A stretch of 64,000 nucleotides of DNA from an uncultured Bacteroidia bacterium (GCA_902782225.1 CACZMF010000001.1:124001-188000), one strand, 5' to 3'. Numbered from the stretch's first letter, positions 34,041-42,539 are shown. Numbers and translations are program-made. Notes: generated by a model from the letters alone, not told the origin.

Positions 34041-37000
34041 ATGAAAAGATTCTTCCTTTCCCTGTTTCTGGCCCTGGGCGCATGTTTGGCTTTTGCGCAA
34101 GGCAATTATGTCTCCAGCCCGATCGTAAAGGCGATGGAAAGCGGAAAGTATTACATGAAGCTCGGCTCCGTGCAGTCCGTTTCCGATCCTGACATTCAGA
34201 CAGACAAGATAAAGATGTCCATAGAGATTGCCAGCCGCGGCGGCGTCTCGATGAGTCGCACCCACATGCAGTTGATGGACGCTGTCACCCTGACCACGGA
34301 CAATGCCACCTACATACTCGACGAGGCCGCAAAGACCTGGACTGCGCAGCCCGGAGGCGGCACGTCATACGGCGGCCTGAAGTTCGTGCGCCAGGGCCGC
34401 TGCCGCGTGAACGGCAAGGACGGCTGGTACTTCGACGAGTACGCCGCTGACGGCACGACCATCACCTTCTACTACAATTCAGACAAGGTCTCCATCGTCG
34501 ATCTGGGCACGGTTGCCGGAGAAGGCCTCGGCCCCATGAGCCTGCTGTCGTTCAGCACCTTCATCCCATCAAACATGTACTTCTGCATCGGCAATGACTG
34601 GAAGGAAGGCGCCTCCGGCAGCGGGATGGGCGCAGCCGCCGGTATAAGCGCGGACGATGCGCTGGCCATGGCTGGAATGGACCGGGCCGCGCTGGAAGCA
34701 CAGATACGCGAGAGCCTGAAGGGAGAGAAGCTTCCGGAAGGGATGAGCATCGACGATATGGTCAATATGGCCCTTGGAGCTATGGGCGGCTCTGCCGGTA
34801 AGGATGGTGCCCGCGCCGGCTCCGGTGTCGCTGCCGCGCCGGCCAGCATTCTCCCCGCTCCGCCGAAATGCGCGAAGCCCTGGACCGACAGCGGTACACC
34901 CGACGAGCTTTCCTGCGGCGTCAGCCTCGCAAGCATCTCCATTACTGACAGGCAGGGCGTGAGCGCTCCCGTGTTGGCATCCTCCCTGCCACAGGCAACA
35001 CCCAAAAAGAAACTGCGCATCGACCGCGAGATTACCCAGGAAGGCGTAAAGCTCGCTACGGTGCGGTTCCTCGCCCAATGCAAAGGCAAGTCCGCAGAGC
35101 AGATTGAGCGTAATGTGATACAATATGCCGACAGCCTTGGCTGGGCTCTCTTCACCGGCGCCATCACCGGCGAACTTGCCGAGAGCGCCATCGCCCGCTG
35201 CAGCGTGTATCCGCATCCGACGATGCTGAACACCACCGGCACGATGCTCCTGGAGCTGGGCGAGCCCAAATATGCCCTCGAATACTTCGAGAAATCGTCG
35301 GAGTATCAGCCCAATTACGCAGAAGCCCTGTACGGACAGATCGAGTGCCATCTCGATATGGGCAACGAGGAACAGGCCCGCAAGATCGTCCCCAAGATCC
35401 TGGAGATGACGCCGAACGGCCTGCAGGACGGTCGCGCATGGCTCTACAAGGCCCTGCTGGAGAAGAAGAAGGACAGCCCCTTCAAGGCGGCCGATTACCT
35501 CTTCAAGTCCATCTCGTATGGCTACTTCGACCAGAACTCCGCCCTTATGCTCAGCTCTCTCCTAACGGAGCTTGATGCGGCCGAGATGGCGGCGGCCGAG
35601 CGCGACGGCGACTTCCTGAACCTGGTGGAATCTGTATTTACCGAGGAGAACCTGGACAACATCCGCAAGGGCATCACCTGGAGCCGCACGGAGAAATTCG
35701 AGAGCGAGAAAGGCGATTTCACGGCTACAGGGGCCGGAAGTCTGGAGAGCAACCGGGGACTTAACAATAACTACGACGAGCAATACACCCGAAAGAGCGA
35801 GTCCGCCTGGAGAAAATCCCAGGCGGCCATGGATGCAACTCCGGCCATAGGCCTGATTATGGCCATGGGACTCGACGGAATGGCGGAAAATGCCGATAAA
35901 ATCTATGACACTGCCCGGGAACTCCCCAGCGTGAAAGGGAATGCCCGCGGAAGGGCCGCTGCCGCCAAGTTGAAACTGCCGGCCGCCGTGCGCAAATATA
36001 CCGAGAACGGATACGCAAAAACCACCGCCGCCCTTGGCATGAAGTATGGCGTGGACGGTTTCTACGTTCCGGACGACAGGGCATTCTGGTGCCTCTGGGC
36101 GCTGGAACGCTACTACAAATACCGGCTGGATGCCATTACAAACACGTTCGGCGGGTACGACGAGGAGACGAATACCTTCCACGGCGTGCTCTGTTCTGGC
36201 TGGAAGACATGGATATCTGCGGACGTAGCAAGCAGCAAGAAGTATAATGATATGTACCTCTCCATGCAGAAACGGCACGAGGCTGCAGCCATAGCCCAGG
36301 GAAAGAAGTGCGAGAAGGAGTGGGATGCCTGGGTTAAGGCGCACCCGGATGCGAGCGATTCGCTGTGGGCGAGGGCCGAAAGAAGGATTTTCCGTCCGTT
36401 ACATCTCCTTGTCGGCGTAACTCAGCCGCTCGAAGTGCTGGACAATATCACCGCGCCCCAGGCTTCTGAGGAGCAGGGCCACTATATGGATTACTACAAC
36501 AGCACGGTGCGGCCCATCCTGGCCGAATGGTGGGCGGACGTGTCCAAGTATTCCCTGTATTGCCTGGATCCCAATGTCGCCAAATATTTCTGGTTCCGTA
36601 CCCTTTCCGATATTTACGGGGAGTATAGCGGTACCTTCTTCTCCAAGGCACTTGCAGGACAAGGTCTCTACGAAACCCGGCAGAGGATTCTCCAACTGGA
36701 AGCAAAGCTCAAGAACGAGGCCTGGCGGGACGCCAATGCGGCTGCCAACGATTATTACCAGCAGATATTCGACGCGCGCGACGAAAAGGAATTTCCGAAA
36801 AACGCAATCGGCGGCCTCAGTGATTTCACTTTCGACATCAACCTGCCCTCCGGTACAATCCGTGTAGGTCTCGTGGACGGGCAGCTGGGTATGGACCTGG
36901 ACACCGAGACGAAGTTCTGGGAGAAAGTCTGGGCCGATTATGAGAGCCAGAAGACCGGACAGCCCATAAAGGCGACCGGTACGGACAACGCTGCCGTAAA

Positions 37001-37388
37001 GGGATTCATCGACAATGTCATGGGCCAGCTGGGCGCCGACGTTTCCTGGACCAACGCGCTTGAGCAGATACTGGATTATTCCGGTTACGGCGAACTCGGC
37101 AAGGCACTCAAGATCGCCGGTCCGCTGGATCTGGCGATGAAGGCACGGCAGGGCAAGTTGATCGAGACCACGGACAGCCAGCGGCACGGCGGATGGGTCC
37201 GCGACGGCGCCGGCAACCTCCACCAGCGCAATATCACGAGCCGCTCGACCGACTTCAACGGCGTATTCAAGCTCACGGACGAGATCCATCAGGCCGGAAA
37301 AATCTCGCGGCGCAAGTTAATGGCAACCTACAACAGCGGCGGCCTCTTCAGTGTCTCCGCCGGTGGCTTCTCCCCTAAACACAGATAA
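34041..37388 (+). CDS. Large secreted protein with TPR-like repeats, unknown function
   Basis: 1115 residues from ATG 34041, which starts the signal peptide MKRFFLSLFLALGACLAFAQ; the open frame upstream is not needed. Residues about 20-185 form a beta-rich domain (SYGGLKFVRQGRCRVNGKDG, DGTTITFYYNSDKVS) that recalls LolA/DUF4412-like folds. A low-complexity Ala/Gly stretch follows (about 205-280), then helical TPR-like repeats (LLELGEPKYALEYFEKSSEY, EALYGQIECHLDMGNEEQA) and a long alpha-helical C-terminal half rich in Trp and Tyr. I do not recognise the whole. It leads a three-gene operon with two WG-repeat proteins (8 and 11 bp gaps), so they may form one envelope system. Confidence 0.75.
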   Translation: MKRFFLSLFLALGACLAFAQGNYVSSPIVKAMESGKYYMKLGSVQSVSDPDIQTDKIKMSIEIASRGGVSMSRTHMQLMDAVTLTTDNATYILDEAAKTWTAQPGGGTSYGGLKFVRQGRCRVNGKDGWYFDEYAADGTTITFYYNSDKVSIVDLGTVAGEGLGPMSLLSFSTFIPSNMYFCIGNDWKEGASGSGMGAAAGISADDALAMAGMDRAALEAQIRESLKGEKLPEGMSIDDMVNMALGAMGGSAGKDGARAGSGVAAAPASILPAPPKCAKPWTDSGTPDELSCGVSLASISITDRQGVSAPVLASSLPQATPKKKLRIDREITQEGVKLATVRFLAQCKGKSAEQIERNVIQYADSLGWALFTGAITGELAESAIARCSVYPHPTMLNTTGTMLLELGEPKYALEYFEKSSEYQPNYAEALYGQIECHLDMGNEEQARKIVPKILEMTPNGLQDGRAWLYKALLEKKKDSPFKAADYLFKSISYGYFDQNSALMLSSLLTELDAAEMAAAERDGDFLNLVESVFTEENLDNIRKGITWSRTEKFESEKGDFTATGAGSLESNRGLNNNYDEQYTRKSESAWRKSQAAMDATPAIGLIMAMGLDGMAENADKIYDTARELPSVKGNARGRAAAAKLKLPAAVRKYTENGYAKTTAALGMKYGVDGFYVPDDRAFWCLWALERYYKYRLDAITNTFGGYDEETNTFHGVLCSGWKTWISADVASSKKYNDMYLSMQKRHEAAAIAQGKKCEKEWDAWVKAHPDASDSLWARAERRIFRPLHLLVGVTQPLEVLDNITAPQASEEQGHYMDYYNSTVRPILAEWWADVSKYSLYCLDPNVAKYFWFRTLSDIYGEYSGTFFSKALAGQGLYETRQRILQLEAKLKNEAWRDANAAANDYYQQIFDARDEKEFPKNAIGGLSDFTFDINLPSGTIRVGLVDGQLGMDLDTETKFWEKVWADYESQKTGQPIKATGTDNAAVKGFIDNVMGQLGADVSWTNALEQILDYSGYGELGKALKIAGPLDLAMKARQGKLIETTDSQRHGGWVRDGAGNLHQRNITSRSTDFNGVFKLTDEIHQAGKISRRKLMATYNSGGLFSVSAGGFSPKHR

Positions 37389-37396
37389 TCATAATC

Positions 37397-38491
37397 ATGA
37401 AACGGTTTATAATCACAACTTTATCTATCCTGCTCGGCCTGACCGCCGGGGCACAGGACGTCCAATGGCTGAACATCACCGCGCTTAACTACGCGGCAAC
37501 CGGCGGCACCGACAACATGAATACCTTAAAGCAGTACATACTGCTCCGCGAAGATTCCCTGTCGGAAGACTCACCGCTCTATCAGGACCTTAAAACGTTT
37601 ACGGAAGAGTTTATGCAGATGCAGGTGAACGATGCCACCCCGGGAAACCTTAACCAGTTCGACGAGAACATCGCCGCCATCAGGCAGATGATGAAGGATC
37701 ACCCGGAAATGGCGGATCAGCTGAAAGAAGCGCTCAAGGAAGCCGAGTCTGCGCGTGCAGAAATTGCCGGATATGCCAATCCGGACATGAAGTCGCTCTC
37801 GGTGGATCCGGTGAAGATTCTCAAGGAGATGAAGGCTTTAGCCGTGAACAAGAAGGCTTATTCCGCGTGGCGCGACTTGGGCGGTGAACGGTATGCCGTG
37901 ACCGAGGCTCCGGTTTACGGCTCCGTATTCGAAGGGGACGGCCGCAAGGACATCATTCCGGACGAGAGCAGATACTCCTGGGGAGTCATTGACACCGCCG
38001 GCAAACAAATCATCGAGCAGAAATACGACCGTATCTTTGACTTCTGGGCAGAATACGACATTATTTTCCTGTCCTGTCTGGATAAAAAGGGAAATGTGTG
38101 CGCCGGCGCAGCCGGCTACGACGGCCGCATACGGATACCTTTTGATTATGATGGGGTGAGCAGCTGGAACCTCGATTCGCACGTGGCTGCGATGTACAAA
38201 TCCGAAAAAGTCGGAATGGTCAGTTTCGACGGCAAAGTGCTTCAGCCCTGCGTGTACGCGTGGACGTATCCTCAAGGCGAATGGCTGGTCCGGAAGGAAG
38301 AAAACGGTCCATTGGGTGTAGTCGGTCCTGACGGCAGCCTCGTCATTCCGCTCAAATATGAGGATTACTGGAGCTGTGAAGGCGGTGAACTCAAGTTCAG
38401 CCGCACAGACGGCCGCCTCGACGTCTATAATGCCGAGACCTACAAATTCCTCCGCACCGAGGACAAGCCCGCAGATCCGGTGACACAATAA
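37397..38491 (+). CDS. Secreted WG-repeat protein, first of two
   Basis: 364 residues with a signal peptide cut after LTAGAQ. Residues about 60-145 are a charged helical segment (FDENIAAIRQMMKDHPEMAD, LKEALKEAESARAEIAGY). From about 190 onward run WG-type beta-repeats: SWGVIDTAGKQIIEQKYD, RIPFDYDGVSS, KVGMVSFDGKVLQPCVYAW, PLGVVGPDGSLVIPLKYED. WG repeats are thought to form propeller-like binding surfaces; the function is not known. It shares its layout, helical part then WG repeats, with the next gene. Confidence 0.75.
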   Translation: MKRFIITTLSILLGLTAGAQDVQWLNITALNYAATGGTDNMNTLKQYILLREDSLSEDSPLYQDLKTFTEEFMQMQVNDATPGNLNQFDENIAAIRQMMKDHPEMADQLKEALKEAESARAEIAGYANPDMKSLSVDPVKILKEMKALAVNKKAYSAWRDLGGERYAVTEAPVYGSVFEGDGRKDIIPDESRYSWGVIDTAGKQIIEQKYDRIFDFWAEYDIIFLSCLDKKGNVCAGAAGYDGRIRIPFDYDGVSSWNLDSHVAAMYKSEKVGMVSFDGKVLQPCVYAWTYPQGEWLVRKEENGPLGVVGPDGSLVIPLKYEDYWSCEGGELKFSRTDGRLDVYNAETYKFLRTEDKPADPVTQ

Positions 38492-38502
38492 CACCATATT
38501 CC

Positions 38503-39477
38503 ATGAAAAGAACCATACTTCTTCTTGCTACACTGCTGCTGGCATGCGGTGCCATCAATGCTCAGAATCTGGTTTCCCACGACGTGCGCGACCTGGTAGA
38601 GGACAGTAACGCTCCCAAATTTGCCATATTCACGGAAGAGTATTACAATAGCCTTGAATGGTTCGATCTCTCCCAGCGTATCGATAATTACAGCTATGCC
38701 AAGGCCGCCGAAGAAATGAGCCGGGAGATTGTTCAGGCGAAAAAGGACATTGCAGAAGCCAAAGCGCGCGGGGAGAATGTAGAATTCATGGAAGAAATAT
38801 TACGCACCCGGGAAGAGGCCGTTGCAGCATACAAGGCGGTTGGCGGCGGGCTTTCCGGTCAGGACCTGATGAAAGAAGTGCTCAGCCACGCCATCGGCGG
38901 GCGCCTGTTCTATGGGGCCGACCTGGCCTTCCCGGATTATGCCAAGGTGCAGGGGAAGCCTTATAAGGAGGATCCGGATGATTTCAACGTCTGGGGAGTC
39001 ATGGATTCCAAAGGCAAGATTATTATCCCGTTCCGTTATCAGGATATCTTCACCAATTATAACCGTGAGACCGGTGACCGCCTTCCCCTCATTTTCGGCA
39101 TCCACGAAATCGACCGATGGAAAGACAAGTGGGAAGTGGACGTCTACAAACTGGACGGCTCGTTGGCCACAAAACAGAAATACGCAGGCGTCTATGTCTT
39201 CGAAGACCACGTTGTCGGCGTACATTTCCTCGACGGCGGATGGGGCCTGATGGACAAAGACTGCCGCATCCTCACCGCGAAGAAATACAAGAAGCTCGAC
39301 TGGAACACGAACAACTTGACCGATGCCTCCCAGGGCAACTTCATCTACGGCGAGCGTGACGGCGTCAACTACATCCTCTCGCCGAAGGACGGCTCCGAAA
39401 TCGGCACTTTCAAGTTTGACCCCGGCGTCAGTCACGAAGTCAGCTACTATCCCGGCAAAGATCCCAGGAAGAAGTGA
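38503..39477 (+). CDS. Secreted WG-repeat protein, second of two
   Basis: 324 residues with a signal peptide cut after GAINAQ. A helical segment (EEMSREIVQAKKDIAEAKAR, FMEEILRTREEAVAAYKAV) precedes WG repeats WGVMDSKGKIIIPFRYQD and WGLMDKDCRILTAKKYKKL. It appears to be a diverged duplicate of the preceding gene in the same order of parts. Directly after its stop codon, at 39480, an ATG begins MRKLALF, which looks like the first residues of another signal peptide but runs into foreign sequence at 39501, so a further member of the series may have been cut away. Confidence 0.75.
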   Translation: MKRTILLLATLLLACGAINAQNLVSHDVRDLVEDSNAPKFAIFTEEYYNSLEWFDLSQRIDNYSYAKAAEEMSREIVQAKKDIAEAKARGENVEFMEEILRTREEAVAAYKAVGGGLSGQDLMKEVLSHAIGGRLFYGADLAFPDYAKVQGKPYKEDPDDFNVWGVMDSKGKIIIPFRYQDIFTNYNRETGDRLPLIFGIHEIDRWKDKWEVDVYKLDGSLATKQKYAGVYVFEDHVVGVHFLDGGWGLMDKDCRILTAKKYKKLDWNTNNLTDASQGNFIYGERDGVNYILSPKDGSEIGTFKFDPGVSHEVSYYPGKDPRKK

Positions 39478-39492
39478 TTATGAGAAAGCTAG

Positions 39493-39630
39493 CTCTTTTT
39501 TCTTGCCGATGTCGACGACCTCTTCGTGTGCAATCTGGACGACGGCCTGAGGGAGAGTTCCCGCAGCGAGATAGAGTATGCAAAGAAGAATGGACGGTCG
39601 GTGAACTATTTAGAACTAACAAGTAAGTAA
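39493..39630 (+). pseudogene. C-terminal gene fragment containing a 64-bp duplicated segment
   Basis: An open frame without a start codon reads LADVDDLFVCNLDDGLRES, then SRSEIEYAKKNGRSVNYLEL and TSK, stop at 39628-39630. The ending SRSEIEYAKKNGRSVNYLE is like the C-terminus of nucleoside-deoxyribosyltransferase-like (DUF4406-type) proteins. Bases 39501-39564 are identical to 41203-41266 inside the gene at 40691. The start of the fragment coincides with the break in a signal-peptide-like sequence beginning at ATG 39480, so this looks like a deletion junction. Confidence 0.6.
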
Positions 39631-39631
39631 T

Positions 39632-39829
39632 ATGGCAACACAACAATACCCCTGCGAGAACTGCAAGTTCCGCGCTCACTACGACAAAAACTCTAAATCT
39701 GTCCTTGGTCGCTTCTGGCGGTGGCACATCAATTTCTGCCCGGGCTTCAAGGCGTACTTTACAAATCAGGACGAAGAGACAAAAGCCGCGCTTCGGGAGA
39801 AGTACAGCTTCCACAAGTATCAAGATTAG
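39632..39829 (+). CDS. Small Cys-containing protein conserved in Bacteroidales
   Basis: 65 residues beginning MATQQYPCENCKFRAHYDKN, then LGRFWRWHINFCPGFKAYF and a charged end, KYSFHKYQD. CxxC plus a further Cys and a His suggest a small metal site. I recall similar short proteins of about this length in other Bacteroidales, always without known function; that memory cannot be checked here. It is intact although both sides are broken genes. Confidence 0.65.
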   Translation: MATQQYPCENCKFRAHYDKNSKSVLGRFWRWHINFCPGFKAYFTNQDEETKAALREKYSFHKYQD

Positions 39830-39904
39830 ATGCAGGTCACTATCGACAAAGCCTCTATCTTTACAGAGGTCGAGAATGTCGGGGATAGAGAATTCAGTCC
39901 ATAG
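39830..39904 (+). pseudogene. N-terminal gene fragment (24 codons)
   Basis: ATG 39830 overlaps the preceding stop codon by its first base region (TAGATG) and reads MQVTIDKASIFTEVENVG before stopping at 39902-39904. The start resembles the N-terminus of a larger hypothetical family. Its 3' end overlaps the end of the PIN toxin remnant on the other strand, consistent with a deletion that joined the two. Confidence 0.35.
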
Positions 39905-40060
39905 CCTCAAGAATACGAAGCAATTCTGCAGGCGTAACCACGATGGGCGTGGCCGGGAAATGCTTTGTATTGCCTGTTACCAGATTACGGTTGCCGAATC
40001 CGGGTGGGCGGCAAATATAGCTGACACAAGTACATTTGTGTCAATCACTGCGTACACCAT
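39894..40060 (-). pseudogene. PIN-domain toxin, internally deleted
   Basis: On the minus strand ATG 40060 starts MVYAVIDTNVLVSAIFAAHP and continues DSATV, the normal first strand of a PIN nuclease with its first catalytic Asp, but this frame stops at 39979-39977. A second frame, joined at about 39992, reads GNRNLVTGNTKHFPATPIVV and TPAELLRILEAMD, the normal PIN C-terminus, ending at 39896-39894. The middle of the protein, with the other acidic residues, is missing and the frame is shifted. The start shares one base with the antitoxin stop (TAATG), the usual toxin-antitoxin coupling. Confidence 0.85.
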
Positions 40061-40353
40061 TATTTACCCTCCCTAGTCAGTCTGATCTCTTCGTTGATCT
40101 CCTCCAGGCTCATGCCGGCGAGGCCGTTGTCAGCAGCGATGCGACGCAACTCGTCGAAGGCGGCTTTCCCTCTGCCCACTACATCCTCCTTGGAAGGGGC
40201 CTCGATGACAAAGGGAATCCTGCGTTTCCGTACAACGGCGCGGGCGAAAATGTTGAAAGCGGTATTGGTGCTCATACCGAATTCGTCGCAAAGCGCATCA
40301 AACTGCACCTTGAGGTCATTATCCATGCGGATGGTCATTGCTGTCTGTGCCAT
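40060..40353 (-). CDS. RelB/DinJ-family antitoxin, intact
   Basis: 97 residues, MAQTAMTIRMDNDLKVQFDA then LCDEFGMSTNTAFNIFARAV: a ribbon-helix-helix DNA-binding N-terminus of the DinJ/RelB type. The C-terminal part (EELxxI-like helix, SLEEINEEIRLTREGK) would wrap the toxin. Antitoxins of this type repress their own promoter and neutralise a nuclease or PIN toxin. Here the toxin following it is broken, so the antitoxin is an orphan. An inverted repeat over its promoter is a plausible self-regulation site. Confidence 0.9.
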   Translation of the reverse strand: MAQTAMTIRMDNDLKVQFDALCDEFGMSTNTAFNIFARAVVRKRRIPFVIEAPSKEDVVGRGKAAFDELRRIAADNGLAGMSLEEINEEIRLTREGK

Positions 40354-40368
40354 AGTGCTTCAATTTTA

Positions 40369-40401
40369 TGCAAATATAATCATTTGCAATCATTATGCAA
40401 G
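40369..40401 (-). promoter_or_regulatory. Antitoxin promoter with inverted-repeat operator
   Basis: On the minus strand TATATTTG (40378-40371) is the -7 box and CTTG (40401-40398) lies 19 bp upstream. TGCAAAT (40369-40375) and ATTTGCA (40382-40388) form a perfect 7-bp inverted repeat with a 6-bp centre that covers the -7 box, as expected for antitoxin autorepression. Confidence 0.6.
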
Positions 40402-40452
40402 CTATATGCCACCAAAAGTGCTGATAACTGATTGCTTCCCATGCTGTCTCTA

Positions 40453-40644
40453 TCAAGATAGTATCCGGATAACTGCGGAGAATATGTTCTGCTTTGCAAC
40501 CTCCGGATCCATAGCGACAGAAGTAGGCATATCTTCCGGCGTAACTGCACGGACCGCCCAGAAGCCGGCACCGGCAAGGGGAATCTGTACCACCTCGGCT
40601 GACGGGGGGCCTGAAGAGCGGCTAGTGTCAAAAGTAAATAAATT
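40453..40644 (-). other. Possible decayed coding fragment in the gap 40402-40658
   Basis: A 63-codon open frame without a start codon reads, on the minus strand, PLAGAGFWAVRAVTPEDMPT then SVAMDPEVAKQNIFSAVIRI and stops at 40455-40453. Codon third positions look coding, but I cannot name a family. Nothing else is seen in this stretch. Confidence 0.2.
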
Positions 40645-40658
40645 TCAACGAAAAACAT

Positions 40659-40666
40659 TATTTTTG
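40659..40666 (+). promoter_or_regulatory. -7 box TATTTTTG upstream of 40691
   Basis: Perfect TAnnTTTG match 24 bp before ATG 40691. No convincing -33 element. Confidence 0.4.
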
Positions 40667-40690
40667 TGCAAAACTAATCACATCCGAGTA

Positions 40691-41338
40691 ATGAGTTCGC
40701 CTAAGTTCGACACCTGTTTCTTTGAACAGTACGCGCAGATTTCGCTTTCGGCGTTGCTGGGGCGCGAGTTTGACTGCCTTGTGAACAGGGACCGTCCCGA
40801 CTTGCAGTCAACGGACGACCACAGTATCGGCATAGAGGTCACGCGGGCGATGGAAGAGAGCCGCAGGGCGGAGGAGGAACTGCTGAAGGATATTTCGGGC
40901 GTCACTCCTGCGGCGCGGGATGAAGAGACCAGGCAGATACTGGAGTCGGGTTACGGCTACGGCCTGAAAGCGGGGAAGTACATCGGAGTGAAAGAACTGT
41001 CTTACTGGTCCATGGCCCTGCCTATGCGAAGGATCCTTGCAATCAAGGTTTCCAAGGCCGGAAGCGGTTTCTATGGCCGTTTCGACAAGATGGGGCTGTT
41101 TGTTTTCAGCCGGGATAACCTTGGCGAACCCGATGCCCTGCACGCTATGCGGTATACGATGTCTCTTCAGAAGAACAATGATATCCGTTATAACCGGTTA
41201 TATCTTGCCGATGTCGACGACCTCTTCGTGTGCAATCTGGACGACGGCCTGAGGGAGAGTTCCCGCCTGGTGCGGTACCAGATTTCCCAGGAGCAGCGCA
41301 GGGAGTTTTATCTGGAAGCCGTCAGGATAACAAAATGA
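40691..41338 (+). CDS. Hypothetical protein with PDLQ...GIEVT motif
   Basis: 215 residues from ATG 40691; the open frame continues upstream only across sequence belonging to the antitoxin on the other strand. The N-terminal CFFEQYAQISLSALLGREFD is followed by RPDLQSTDDHSIGIEVTRAM, a spacing that recalls the acidic pair of PD-(D/E)xK nucleases, but with Thr in place of Lys, so I do not assign activity. Helices follow, and then FDKMGLFVFSRDN. Near the C-terminus YLADVDDLFVCNLDDGLRES is encoded by the 64-bp segment shared with 39501-39564. No signal peptide. Confidence 0.6.
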   Translation: MSSPKFDTCFFEQYAQISLSALLGREFDCLVNRDRPDLQSTDDHSIGIEVTRAMEESRRAEEELLKDISGVTPAARDEETRQILESGYGYGLKAGKYIGVKELSYWSMALPMRRILAIKVSKAGSGFYGRFDKMGLFVFSRDNLGEPDALHAMRYTMSLQKNNDIRYNRLYLADVDDLFVCNLDDGLRESSRLVRYQISQEQRREFYLEAVRITK

Positions 41339-41353
41339 GGACGAGGCCCGCTT

Positions 41354-42205
41354 ATGCCAGCAGATTATACAACCCCCCGATTCGATGTCAAGGTTGAGCG
41401 GAATGTCGTGTACACCACTGCATCCGGATACTGGACCGAGGCTCCTGCCGGCGTGGCTCCGCCTCTCGGCCTCATTCTGCGGTGCGGCTCTCCCAAGCAG
41501 CTGGAGGTGGATATGGATATCTATCTGCCGGAAGGGGATGCTTCGTCCGGCAGGCCCTTGCTGCTGATGATGCACGGCGGCTCGTTCTATCTGGGCAACA
41601 AGAATGAGAAGGGGCAGTCGGAGTGGTGCCGGTATTTTGCCTCGCTTGGATACGTTGCCGCCTCAATCAACTACCGGCTCGGGTTTCACTTAAACCGGAA
41701 CGATTTCCGGAATGCGGAACTGCGTGCACTCGAGGATGCTGATGCCGCCCTGGATTACCTGCTCTCGGCGAGGAAAGATCTCCGTATCGATCCCGAAAGA
41801 GTCTTTGCCGCCGGCACCAGTTCGGGCGCAATCACGGCGATGGCCCTGGCCTACCGGCCCGGGGCGGACCACCGTATTTGCGCAGTGGCCAATCTCTGGG
41901 GTGCCGTCCACGATTTGTCGGTGCTGGAGAGGGCAGACGTGCCCATTATCTCATTCCAATCGGTCCAGGATCCTGTGGTTCCTTATGTCGAGGGCTACCC
42001 AATGGCTAAGTTCAGCCTGTTCACACGAGGTATCTCAGGATATATGTACGGCACACGGTCAATCCACGAGAAGGCCCTTGCCCTTGGCATTCGCTCCGAG
42101 CATCACCCATATCCGGAGGCTAGGCACCGTCTCCATATGGATAAATCCGGGCAGCTGACCCCGCGTTTCTACGAGGTGCGGGACGCTATGGCGGCGTTTT
42201 TCTAG
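41354..42205 (+). CDS. Cytoplasmic alpha/beta-hydrolase (carboxylesterase-like)
   Basis: 283 residues without a signal peptide. Motifs are LMMHGGSFYLG (oxyanion), AAGTSSGAI (nucleophile Ser), SFQSVQDPVVPYVEG (Asp) and EARHRLH (His). A lid-like segment SINYRLGFHLN follows the oxyanion strand. It belongs to the general esterase/lipase superfamily; the substrate is unknown. It follows the hypothetical gene by 15 bp, so the two may be co-transcribed. It is the third such hydrolase of the window, and not a close copy of the others. Confidence 0.8.
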   Translation: MPADYTTPRFDVKVERNVVYTTASGYWTEAPAGVAPPLGLILRCGSPKQLEVDMDIYLPEGDASSGRPLLLMMHGGSFYLGNKNEKGQSEWCRYFASLGYVAASINYRLGFHLNRNDFRNAELRALEDADAALDYLLSARKDLRIDPERVFAAGTSSGAITAMALAYRPGADHRICAVANLWGAVHDLSVLERADVPIISFQSVQDPVVPYVEGYPMAKFSLFTRGISGYMYGTRSIHEKALALGIRSEHHPYPEARHRLHMDKSGQLTPRFYEVRDAMAAFF

Positions 42206-42314
42206 GGTTATGACGGAGAGATTACCTATCGAAACACCGCCACCCTCAGCCCTGTAAAAGTACAGGCAGTCGTTGAGTGACTATACCCTGCATCTTAAGT
42301 GGACCGGCGTAAGC

Positions 42315-42340
42315 AAAAAACGCCGCACTTTCGTGCGGCG
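42315..42340 (-). terminator. Terminator of the tRNA-Ser transcript
   Basis: On the minus strand an 8-bp stem CGCCGCAC/GTGCGGCG with a GAAA loop (42340-42321) is followed by six T (42320-42315). Confidence 0.85.
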
Positions 42341-42361
42341 CCTGCTTAGTATTCCATTGCG

Positions 42362-42449
42362 CGGAAAGACAGGGATTCGAACCCTGGAGCCGCTTTAGGC
42401 GGCCACACGCTTTCCAGACGTGCCTCTTCAGCCACTCGAGCATCTTTCC
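42362..42449 (-). tRNA. tRNA-Ser (anticodon GGA)
   Basis: 88-nt class II tRNA on the minus strand. The acceptor stem GGAAAGA (from 42449) pairs with TCTTTCC, with discriminator G. The D arm holds GAGTGGCTGAAGAGGC, the anticodon loop reads CTGGAAA (GGA, serine UCC/UCU), a long variable arm is GC-paired around CCGCCTAAAGCGG, and the T loop GGTTCGAATCC is standard. CCA is not encoded. With its terminator and the following -7 box it accounts for the stretch 42206-42553. Confidence 0.95.
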
Positions 42450-42539
42450 AATGGGACTACAAAGGTAATAACTTTTTTTGTAATCCAACACTTCCGAACA
42501 AAAAAAGTGCTTTTCTTCCTTAAATAGAAAAATAATGGT

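Noticed and set aside
40094-40690. N-terminal extension of the 40691 gene by 199 codons
   Set aside because: It covers the antitoxin on the opposite strand and its operator; a -7 box at 40659 and ATG 40691 give a better start.
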